NCBI RefSeq assembly: GCF_036324505.1
Contig: NC_086370.1
Span: forward strand, 14,100,600-14,164,599
Source of the DNA: Eleginops maclovinus
Taxonomy: Eukaryota > Chordata > Actinopteri > Perciformes > Eleginopidae
Direction of reading: 5' to 3'
DNA length: 64,000 nucleotides
Made by a program: the position numbers and the translations under genes. The notes beneath the pieces are model-generated. The model had not been told where the DNA came from. It saw only the letters and a program-made list of their open reading frames with translations, and ran no database searches. Of the stretch, positions 1 to 10,700 are shown in pieces (the stretch's first letter is position 1; every line of letters starts with the position of its first letter).

Positions 1-3000
1 CGAGGACGTTGGGCTGCGGCTGTTGTGGGGACTGTGACCAGATCCAGATCCAGATCAAGTCAGGCCGCTTTAAAATCCCAGTACGACGCTCTGGTCATTG
101 GGGGAGGTGAGAACTTTCGACTGTTTGGGGGGGGGTGGGGGGGTAATGTGCAGACAACACAGTGGTTATGCTACAATAATAAGAACCCAACGACCTTTTG
201 CATTGTACATCGTGTCAGCTGAGTTTGCACATTTTTCTATGAAGTATTTATCTCTTGATTGTACAAACGAATTTACCAGTCTGAAAAAAAGGCTTTTTTT
301 CAAGTTTTTTTTTAATTTTTTTAGCTTTTGCAAGTTTTAACTCAACTTTCAACTTTGGACTCATTGTGCTTGGCCGTAAAAAGTCATGGAGAGCCGTTTG
401 CATACTTACACATAAACTTAACACACTTGAATAGTCAATGAAGCTTTATTTAAGAGTTTTTCTATGGGGAATTTGCATTTCAATGAGAACTGTCTGATAA
501 ATATCATATTTCATTGCAGGACACAATGGACTGGTTGCAGTGAGTTACTGCATGTCTTTCACAACACCTACAATATGCTGCAATACATTATATGGCACAG
601 CAAACTTTTCCCTTCTGCCGGTTATTGTGTGTGTGTAGGCTGCCTATCTGCAGAAAGGAGGACTGAAGACAGCAGTCCTGGAGCGCAGACATGTGTTGGG
701 AGGAGCAGCTGTTACAGAAGAACTCTTTCCCGGTATGGTGGATGTCACATAGGGTCATTTCACTGAAGTTAAAATAAAAAAACAAACAAGACCTATTTCC
801 TTGCATAGGCCTTTTTTATATCCTAATGCACAGGTGCTTCATACTAGAACAATCTTTACTTCATTTGAATACTATACAAAGTGGGTTCTATGGCTTATCC
901 AGATTAACAGATGCGCACACATACACACTCATACACACACAAACACACACACACCCATACAAAAAAAAGGGCTTGAATAAACCCCAGATACACACTTAAG
1001 TGTATTATTTCCTACACTGTTAATACGTGTTCTATTAAGTCATTGTTCAAAGCAATGTACATGTTGTCCTTGTTACATTATTAATACTCTTCTGTGCAGG
1101 GTTCCACTTCTCCAGGTGTTCCTATCTGCTCAGTTTATTACGACCCCACATTACAGCAGAATTGGAGCTTAAGGTAAACAAAGCAAAGTTTAGATTTAGA
1201 TGTATTGTCCCCAGGGGAAAATTCTTTTTCACAGCACTGTGCACAGTATACATACGATATACAAACAACAAACCATAACATAATTGTAACATTCATGAAT
1301 TCAGCTCATTTTGGAAAAGGGTTAAAGGAGTCAGTTTTCATAATGTTTGCATATTTTCTTAAGAAACATGGGCTGAAGGTGTATATGAGGGACCCCCATG
1401 CTTACACTCCCATGTTGGAAGATGGGGTCAACGGGGCCCCACCAAGGTCTCTCACCCTGGGTGCAGATCTGGCCATGAATCAGAGGGAGATTGGCAAGTT
1501 CTCACAGAAGGACGCTAAGGTGATTAGACTTTGACGATAACCAGTAACCTGTTGACTGCATTACGAATCTTTCTGCATTCAACACTTTAGCATGCATCTA
1601 TTGTCACAGCAGTAACTGAAATACGTATTCACTGTCTCTATTTTCACATACTTGCCCACATGCGTTCACCCTCGTCTTCATTTTGACATGTTTCCCAGGC
1701 CTTTCCAGAATTTGTTGCACACCTTGAGAAGCTAGCAGCAGCAATCCACCCTCTCCTGGATGCTCCTCCCGTAGACATCCCAGGTGTTACCACTGGATCA
1801 CTAAGGAAGAGGCTGGCTGCAGCTAAAACACTTAAGCCTATTGTCAAATGCGGTGCGTTGGTGAATGCATGTTTGGGAAATATTTTCAATGCCAGACAGG
1901 CAAGTTCAAATTCAGCTACTACTCATATTGTTTTTCAGTAAATGACTCATACTTTTATGTTATTCTTATTTAAAGGCATGAAACTTGGCAGAAATATTCC
2001 AGACTTTTATGAGATCATTACTGCACCAATAATGAAGGTTTGATTTGGCTTACACTAACAGTCACCTTTATTACTATTTTCAGTTGACAACATGGTTGCT
2101 AACTTGTGTTTTGTGTCTTAGATCCTCAATCGGTGGTTTGAGTCTGAGCCACTGAGAGCAACACTGGCTACTGATGCTGTGATAGGAGCCATGACAAGTC
2201 CTAGTAGTCCTGGTAGTGGGTGAGACACATTTTAGGACATCCCATGGCACACAAACACTTTTAACTACATTTTAACTGCATTAAATGAAACACTGACCTT
2301 GTCTTGAAGGTATGTGCTCCTGCACCATGTGATGGGAGAGTTAGAGAAGGAGATGGGAGCATGGGGTTATGTGGAGGGAGGCATGGGAGGCGTGTCTAAG
2401 GCTATTGCCAGCTCTGCTCGATCCTATGGTGTAGACATTTTCACTGAGAAGGTAAGATGACTTTGACTATTCTATATGCAGGCTTTGATGCAGTTTATTT
2501 TGTGTAAAATTGTAGCACTGTATTTTCATCGTTATGCATAAACATGTGTTTCATTGGCAGGATGTAGGACAGGTCCTGGTGGGTTCAGATGGTGCTGCCA
2601 AGGGCGTGGTGCTGAAGGATGGCACAGAGATCCACAGTAAAGTCGTTTTGTCAAATGCTACCCCATATGTTACCTTCAAAAACCTCACACCACAGGTAAT
2701 ACAGAGAAAAAACACAACATATTACTCTGCAGCAGGCGTTTTTTATTCTGACTTCCTGTCTTCCACATAGGAGGCTCTATCTCCAAAGTTCCTCAAAGCC
2801 GTAGATCAGATAGACTACACTTCACCTGTGACCAAGATTAATGGTAAATCAGTTTCTGTTATACTGAGAGTGAGCTTGTGCAAAAAATAATAAGCTGGTA
2901 GTTGTTGTGTTTTGTGTGTGTGCTGAGCCACTACACACATAATTTGAAAGCCACATAGAAATGGGCACTTGTAAGGCAGACTTGGCTCTAAGTCACAAAA

Positions 3001-6000
3001 ATATGTAGTGCATTAAGAGGAATCAGCTATAAGTCATCCATTATAATATTATACCAGTGTAAGATTGTGTCACTGCCTAAGCTCTTTGGAATCTAAGGAC
3101 ATGTTTCAAGTTTGGGGTATTATAAAACAGTGTACAGCACACATAACTAAGATCTTTAGAGCTCCTCAGCTTCCTGTGTGGTGCTGTTTGTAGCTCCTGC
3201 TTGTTGATCACAGCAGAGCAAGAGCTGTAGGGTTTATAATAGGAAGTGGTGACTCCCAGATGATTCTGCAGAGTGCATTGCTTCTTAGAGTTAATGATAG
3301 TCTGTTCTTTTTATAGAATCTATTTTAACAGTCTTAGATTTACCAGGTAACAGGTGCGGTATTACGTGCACTAATTTGCCCTAATAAACTTTAGCACACA
3401 CTTGTAAATAAAGACCAATAATGACACATAATTTCTCTCAGACTCTCACTCAATTTTTTTTCCTTGCTGTGACATCTGTTTTACAGTGGCAGTGGACAAG
3501 CTACCAAACTTCCTAGCATCTCCCACTCCAGATAATATTCCTGGACCCCATCATCAGTGCTCCATCCATCTCAACTGTGAAAGTGTGGATCTACTGGAGA
3601 GTGCATACAAAGAGGCCATGAATGGACGTCCCTCATCAAGGTACAGCATTACACTCAAAGTAAAGTTTTCAACACATAACATTTTATCCTTATATGAGAT
3701 TCAACAAACACCAATTAAATCTTCCTGCTGGTTAGCTGACCATGCATGCTAGAGATAGTACTGAAATTGAACATGACAGGTGTATACTTCAGAGTTATAC
3801 ACATGTAACTATTATATCATGTGCCGTGAGGTAGAATGTTTTCCACATATTTATGTAAGCATGACTCAACAAAGAACTGGATGAGGATGTTCAGATATCC
3901 TTATCTTGTAGATACCACTAAGCCTTCAATAAAAGGCTGTGGTCAGAGGTGGGAAGTAACTTTCCTCAAGTACAATTTTCAGATACTTGTACTTTACTTG
4001 AGTTTTTCCATTTTATGCTACTTTTACTTTTACTCCACTACAATTCAGAAGTATATATCGTGTAATTTTACTCATTTTGTACCTTTAGTTACTTTCCAGA
4101 TTTTGATTAATAATGTGAAATATAAACAACACTTAAATAAGACTTTAGTTACACTTGGAGTGAATTCATAATCTACCCAGCAGTGTATACAGTAAGTAAA
4201 AATAGCTGCACCTTAACCAGCTTTGATGACACTTTAAAGCATCAATAATAATGATCAAAACTTATGATTCTGAAATGGACTTTTACTTTTGGTACTAAAT
4301 ATATTTTGAAGCTAATATTTTTGTACTTTTACTTGAGTAACATTTTGAATGCAGGACTTTTACTTGTAACAGTGTACTCCTACACTCTGGTACTTCTACT
4401 TTTACTGAAGTACAAGCCCTGAGTACTTCTGCCACTCTGGCTGTGGTCCTCTTAACCTATACAGATTCAAATCTAAAATATCAAAGATTCAAGGGTTTTA
4501 TTGTCACATGCATAATAGCTTAGTGTAGGTTTTAGCAATAAAAGTCATAATTGCCGGGCCTCTTCAACAATGTAACATACAATACTTGAGGCAAAAAAAT
4601 AAACAAGTAATACATTGCTGCAATAAAATACTGAAAGGGACATAATAGTGCAATTAAATCCAGGAATAGGAAAAATATGTGTAGAATAGAATAACATAAT
4701 ACGGAATGTAAAATGCAATGGTGTAAACTAGAACAAACACTTAACTATGTTATATTACATAAATGATAATCAATGAGGTTTAGCTCCCACAGTGTATCAT
4801 TAAAAAACATCCAGAATTTTCTATAAACAACTCACCCAACCTTTACTCTCAAACCATATTACCTCATCATGCCACTCTGCTCCTGTAGACCCATGCTGGA
4901 GATGACCATCCCTTCAGTGTTGGATCCTACTCTGGCTCCCCCTGGCTGCCATGTGGTGTCACTGTTCACCCAGTACACCCCGTACCACATAGAGGGAAGG
5001 GAGTGGACTGACCAGGACAGAGAGGCCTACGCAGACACTGGTTTGAAAAACAGAACATTCCAGGAGTATTAGCATGCTGTGCTTAAACTGATATATATAT
5101 ATATATATATACATATATATAAATGTAATGATAGCAGAAATAGAAAGAACATGTTATTCCAAAATTCACATTTCCTGTTTTAAATGTTCAGAAAGTTTAA
5201 ATATATCAAGTGAAATGTATACTTATTAACCTGTTTCAGTAAAATATCTGTGTCTGTTTATCTTTTCAGCATTTGACTGGGTGGAGAAATACGCCCCAGG
5301 GTTTAAAGACTCAGTGGTGGGCAGGGACATCCTGGCTCCACCTGACCTGGAGAGGATCTTTGGGCTCACAGGAGGGGTACATACAATACATACATTTAAG
5401 AGCTGAGCAGCACATTTGAATGTTGATTCACAGTTAATTTGCTTGACACATAGAACTGTCCACTGTATGAGGAAGTAATTTGCGTCCTCTGCAGTGTTCT
5501 CTCATTCACCAACGGCTCAGGGACAGACCTGTTGCATAAGCAGTTAATGGTTACAGACAGTGTAACCACAACCATTGAGTCAGTTTCAAAGTTCACAGCT
5601 CTAGTGTAAAGTGAAGGAAACTCTTGGATTAATGCATACAATTGTGTTGCCTTTCAACAAATTGTAACTTTGTAACCATAACAACATTACATATTTATAA
5701 AAAAGTAAATATTTGGTTTTTATCTTTACAGAATATCTTTCATGGATCAATGTCGCTGGACCAGCTCTACCTAGCACGACCTTTGCCCTCTCTCTCGGAC
5801 TACCGCTCACCAATAAAAGGGCTGTATCTATGTGGCAGTAGCTGTCATCCAGGTTAGCTTTTAATGCCTTCACTGAATTATGAATCGCGAATGCAGCTGT
5901 TTTTCTGTGTTTTGTCAATGCTATGTTTTGTGGTGTCAGAAAAGCACAGCTGTGAACCTTTGGAACTTTGGATGAAATCTTATTCTCACTGCTTATGATA

Positions 6001-6181
6001 AAGAAATGCAGTCACTTTATGTCACGTTGCTCAGTAAATGTTTGTGATTCCCAACACAGAACCAGAGTGAATAATTATTGTCTAATTTATTAGCCTATTG
6101 TTTCTTTTAGGTGGTGGTGTGATGGGTTCTCCTGGATGGAACACAGCGGTCACTGTCCTGGCTGACATGAAACGTCGCTAA
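1..6181 (+). CDS. pyroxd2: PYROXD2, pyridine nucleotide-disulfide oxidoreductase domain-containing protein 2 (5' partial)
   Basis: Sixteen exons: 1-106, 520-539, 639-732, 1100-1173, 1364-1519, 1699-1852, 1976-2037, 2122-2219, 2310-2451, 2561-2695, 2771-2843, 3487-3640, 4889-5040, 5270-5376, 5732-5852, 6111-6181 (TAA). They encode 572 residues; human PYROXD2 is about 581, so only the first few codons lie upstream. No in-frame ATG occurs in exon 1, whose first ~30 residues are Arg/Ala/Ser-rich, as in a mitochondrial presequence. A Rossmann FAD-binding motif (VIGGG-HNG, GxGxxG) is split between exons 1 and 2. Other family blocks seen are [55 protein letters not shown] and a C-terminal [17 protein letters not shown] flavin-fold segment. 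The family is related to phytoene desaturase/amine oxidase flavoproteins; the human protein is mitochondrial and its substrate is not firmly established. The donor after exon 13 (GTTTGA) is weak. Confidence 0.96.
127..143 (+). repeat. Intronic G-tract just after the pyroxd2 exon 1 donor
   Basis: Nine G, one T, then seven G, starting 20 nt downstream of the exon 1 donor at 107. Intronic G-runs close to 5' splice sites commonly act as splicing enhancers, and the run could form a G-quadruplex in RNA. That role here is inference. Confidence 0.6.
3944..4439. mobile_element. Non-autonomous hAT-type transposon (MITE) in pyroxd2 intron 12
   Basis: The 496-bp element begins CAGAGGTGGGAAGTA and ends GTACTTCTGCCACTCTG, which are imperfect terminal inverted repeats. 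It is flanked on both sides by the identical 8-bp sequence GCTGTGGT (3936-3943 and 4440-4447). An 8-bp target duplication is diagnostic of the hAT superfamily. The interior is full of 'tacttttact/aagtac' motifs typical of an abundant teleost repeat and has no transposase ORF, so it must have been mobilised in trans. The exact duplication suggests a fairly young copy. It lies in the intron between the exons ending at 3640 and starting at 4889. Confidence 0.85.
4484..4790. repeat. Probable interspersed-repeat remnant in pyroxd2 intron 12
   Basis: Directly after the hAT element comes AT-rich sequence beginning with 'caagggttttattgtcacatgc', wording I associate with the ends of common teleost interspersed repeats. 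It is followed by many AATAGA/AATACA-like words. No terminal repeats or coding remnants are visible. The family assignment is from memory only. Confidence 0.3.
5090..5120. repeat. (AT)n microsatellite
   Basis: About ten AT units, one AC interruption, then further AT, in intron 13 of pyroxd2, some 50 nt after the weak exon 13 donor. Confidence 0.85.
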
Positions 6182-6552
6182 AACATGCAACGGGACCAGT
6201 GTGTGGTTATCTAATCAGTGTTGTCTACATCTGTGTTATCTGATTTTAAGCAATATGAGATTAATTTTAACACTCACTCCAACAGATATGCTCTTATCCA
6301 TCCTATCATGCTTGTAAGGATATCTGAATATGAGAAAAAAGGGGCTCAATGATTGATTTGATTATACAACTGACATGAGATTAAAGAGAGAAACACTCCT
6401 GAAACACTAGTGAAATACTGCCACGTTAAATGTGTGAATTCGTCTAACTGAGCCAGTAGAGAATCTGTGAAATGTTAGAACAAAAATGAGACTTAAACGT
6501 TAATGTTATGATGGAATGAAGCAGAATGGGACTTTTCACAACTTTAAATAAA
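6182..6552 (+). other. pyroxd2: pyroxd2 3' UTR with poly(A) signal
   Basis: Sequence after the stop codon is AT-rich and non-coding. A canonical AATAAA at 6547-6552 is the first good poly(A) signal, giving a 3' UTR of roughly 390 nt. The cleavage site itself cannot be read. Confidence 0.6.
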
Positions 6553-7480
6553 TGAAAACAAATCAAAATGTTTCACTGGGTTAAATGATGCCTAAGTACA
6601 CAGCATAAAAAAGCCATGATTCATTTTATTGTTTACACCTGTGCTTTCCTTACTGTGATCTGTAGCAATGTGATTGTAATTGAATGTGGCCTAATAGCGT
6701 TTCTTTAAGTGTAGTACTTAACAAAAGGCATACCCTTTATAGGTATTTTACTGATTTTACTGGGTTAGTTCAAAGATCGATGGGCCTATAATTATGCATG
6801 GGTGACCTACCCGGCTTTTCCTCTTAACTCTCTCTGGAAGACCCCAAAACAATTATGTCAAAGCTTCATTGTTGACCTATTGGCAGTCAATAAATGTGGT
6901 TTTACAAAAACAAAGTTTAAAAAAATACTTCTGTACTCAAACTCAACTTTGTACGCAGGGTCAAGACACACTACTCCAGACAGTGTATATGTACTAGTAT
7001 ATTGTTCAGCAACGTGATTTATATATTTTTGGATACGTTTGACATGACACACACAGACAGTATCACAAAAATTATATAAAATACAGTCATTAGGGCTGTA
7101 AATGACAAGACCAGGAATAAAAAAACGCAAACTGCCATTACAAAATACCAGAAAATTACAACAATGCAAGTTAAATTGAGAATAGCCAAAGGCAGGCAAT
7201 GTGAAAAATAAATATAATAGAGAGCAATAACATTGACGATAAGTAAAGGTATGTTGGAATTAAAATGATGTCCTTACATTAATGAAAATGTTTAAAAAAA
7301 AAGAAAAAGTGATTTAAATAGGTAAGTAATAAGTAAGTAACACTAACTAATATCATATTATGACATTAAAATGTGTAACAATGGCATTAATACCGCTATT
7401 ATTTGTATGAATAGCCTACTAATTAATAGTATAACAATTTGTTATCAACGATAAGATGCAAAAGTCATTGTTTAAGATGT
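6553..7480. other. Intergenic AT-rich stretch, nothing recognised
   Basis: Spacer between pyroxd2 and the TTC31-like gene. It is AT-rich with several AATAAA-like words. Open frames of 71 and 113 codons on opposite strands have no recognisable similarity and poor coding character. I see no gene here. Confidence 0.6.
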
Positions 7481-7714
7481 TTTGATAAGATATGCACCTT
7501 TCAATAATCGATAGCGGGCACTGTGCCTTTAAGACGCTGCTCAGGGTGGACCCAGCGTCAAAAGCTCAGGAAGTGGACTAAACCACCAAAGATTCCCGCA
7601 GATTCAATATCGATGATTGTCCCAATGTTACAAATGTGGCCCAACTAACCTAAACATTTGTTTCAATACGTTTTGGTGGGATATTTGAGACGATAATGCT
7701 GGATGGTTGCACTC
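7481..7714 (+). promoter_or_regulatory. Candidate promoter and 5' UTR of the TTC31-like gene
   Basis: Local rise in GC and CpG within AT-rich surroundings (for example 'gatagcgggc', 'gacgctgctc', 'cccagcgtc'), directly before the first coding exon. No TATA box is at a convincing distance. The 5' UTR carries an upstream ATG at 7696 in a better initiation context (A at -3) than the inferred start at 7715 (C at -3). The transcription start is not visible. Confidence 0.35.
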
Positions 7715-10700
7715 ATGAAATTCACCAGAGATATATGCAGGCTGTTGGGACTCGGGAGCGGTAAGAAACGTCCCACTTTTAAAAAAACTTTCTAAACTCA
7801 ACCACAAGTTAAAACCGATTCCGTAAGCGATTGTAAAGAGCCTGTCACAATGAAACTGCATATGATATAACTCGCGGTTTATTAAACCGTATATTTTTGG
7901 TAGTATTTCGCTATTGTCTTTGTCGCAAATTGAGTTCTTGGTCCAAACAATGAAAGTTTCCCTCTTGCCAGTTACACCCTAGCTTGCACCACTTCCAAGT
8001 TTGCGCAGTCGGTGCCATACAGTTGTTGCACTTATAATAGAAAACACACTTTTACAAGCGTTAACTTTCATGTATTCAGTAATAACATAACGTGTAATTC
8101 TATATGCTTTATATAGAGGGGATGTCCGTAAAAGGCCCAGACGAACACAGATTAGAAGCACATTCCCTGTTGCATGTTGGTATGATAACAATGCCTCAAC
8201 TAGGTGGCAAAACCCTGTAGCCCGGAATTTGCGCAATGATACAAGTTGGCATAAAATGTGTCTTTAAATGTCATGTGCCTACACTTTGTTCCTCTTCTTG
8301 TTTGTCCCTCTGTGTTTAGTTCCTAGAAACGCAGGCTGTAAAGCAGGTTAGATTTTTTCAAACGCAGTTTAGCATCAATTAGTGATGATATATTTATATA
8401 TTTTAAGTGTGTATCTAAATGTGTGTCTTCAAATGTAACTTTTTCAAAGTATTATTAGACAAAAAAAGGTTAGGTTGTATCACAGAGGAAACTGCGTTTA
8501 TCTTTAAGCTATGAGGACAAGCTGTCAAAGTGTCATGTTGTATGCACTTTATTTAAGAAATACCTACAGTATGATTCACTGCATGGTACTATTTTAAGGT
8601 TGTGTAAACACATGGTCTTAGTCAGTTATCCTGTCACCTGATTTAGTTATTGTTTTCAGGTTACACTTTGCTTTCTCTTCCTTTCTCTAGAAAAGGTGTA
8701 CTATATAATGATACACTGTTATTTTACATTCCTGTGGTAGGAGCTCACCTTTCCACTCAACACTAATTTAACCAGTGTCCTTGAAGGGGAGAAACAGAGA
8801 CCCTTTTGTTGCTTTTGTCCACTGATCTCGGATCATTTATTTGATAGGAGGACATTCCATTAAAGCTAAGATTGAACAAAAAGCCTGATTCAGCTAGTGG
8901 GATGGAGCTGCGCTTAAGCAGTGGTTGTTTCTTGTCATTTGAGTAGTGAGCCAAACACGGACAGCTGAAATTCCTTTCACTTCCATGTATATTTTGAGAC
9001 ACTAACTCAACTAAGATGGTGGAATGGGCAACTTTATTAAAGCTATGGAAACTCAGTTTTACATGCAAATAAATATATTGGACTGTACATGGTAAGATTG
9101 TTTAGGTGATTGTGTATGTGGTCCCTAGCACTTTTTAGTATATAGAATCAGAATGAGGAGGATCAAGTGGCTTTTCTTCTTTTTCCTTTTTAAAATGAAT
9201 TATGCTTGAAAAGTGAAACAGTACTGAGCATATTGAGAATTGCAATCACTCCCCTCAATGCCTCCCGAAACAACATGAGTCACATACCAAGTATGAATTT
9301 GTCACTGCTCTGGAAATCATTGCTGAACAAATGGAAACCTGACACCAAGCAGAATCCTGCATGGTGCAGTGTTTTGCTTTCTTTTGTCTTTTCATTGGGC
9401 CTTAATCAAATCCAGTGTTCTCGTTTGATCCGATCTTTGCCCTCTTACACAAACACACACATTCAAGGCAGTGGTTGTTTTCTATGATTGTTTTTGAGAA
9501 AGGATACAGTGTTCTTAAACAGCGTTGCCTAAGGCAGCTGTGAGTTGAATGTTGGGCCTGTGTCAGTGGAAACGCAAACATTTCTCTCGTAAGACCACAA
9601 AGAAACAAGTTCAGTCAACAAATCTGTGTGCGTTTTTGTTTCATGTTCTGCATTCCGGACTCGCTTCATTATAGAGCATTACATCATCCCACGTTTGGCT
9701 TTTTGTGGTTAGACTCAATTTTGAATGAGGAAGAAGCCATCCAGATCACCAATATTATTTTGGTTGACAGGTTAGGATGTATAAAAAGCCCATGCGGCTT
9801 GCAGATGTTTAAATGTACATTAACTTACATCTTGTACAGAGCAATATGATAATGGATGATGGCTACCTTGATACATGTTACCATCTCATAGAACACAATG
9901 TATATAAATAATAAATTGCTATGCTAGCAACCATTTTGTTGATTCAAGCGTTTTCAACTTACACTAAAAAATTAAGACTGCTTGATTTTATTCTGAAGAG
10001 TTGATTTCCTGTGTATTTTACCAACAGGCCCCCCTGTCCAGCAGCCGGAGGAGCAGATGGACTGTGGTGCCGCAACCTCTGACCCTAGTGATGATGCCGC
10101 TTTGTCACAGGTAAACAAATGGTGACACATCATGGTTAGTGCTGCCAGGGTGAAGGCCCAATGTGCAATGTTCAATTGAATGTGTCTTTGTAAAGGATAC
10201 ATTAAATGGAGAGGAGGATCTGAGTGAGGAGGAGAAGGTCAGACGAAGGGCAGAGCGACGCAAAGCCAAGAGGAAGGTTAGCCCACAAATCCTTACAACC
10301 CTTAAACATGCTACTGGTTGCACTTGTAATACGTCTATTATGTTATGAATGATAAAGTTAAGGGCATTTTCTTATGTGTCGAGTACTGCATCTGTTTCAG
10401 CGCCGTCGAAAACGTAAGAAGCAGGAGCAGGTGAAGCCTAATGAGAGTGCTGAACGGGTAATTATCACGCTGTTCCTCGAGGGAATGCACTGTACGTTTG
10501 TCTTCACTGTGGATGACTTGATATTTATATGATCCTACACATAAGGACGATGAAGACGAGGATGGGGGTGCAGAATCTGAACTGGATGACAGCGATTCAG
10601 AAGCAGAAGTTGGTGCTGAAGAGGAGAAAGAAGGAGTGCAGGAAGAGGAGAAAAATAACACAAAATCAGCTGCGTCACAAAAGAACGTCGGCATTCCTGT

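Noticed and set aside
25..222. GTG at 25 as the PYROXD2 start
   Set aside because: It sits inside exon 1 in the true frame, but vertebrate starts are ATG; the frame is open to position 1 and family length indicates a few more upstream codons. The part after 106 is intron.
7696..7760. ATG 7696 as the main start of the TTC31-like protein
   Set aside because: Its phase at the exon 1 donor runs into a stop in exon 2; ATG 7715 matches the downstream frame.
9713..9770. Exon-like interval with acceptor and donor in intron 1 of the TTC31-like gene
   Set aside because: None of its frames joins exon 1 to exon 2 without a stop or phase mismatch.
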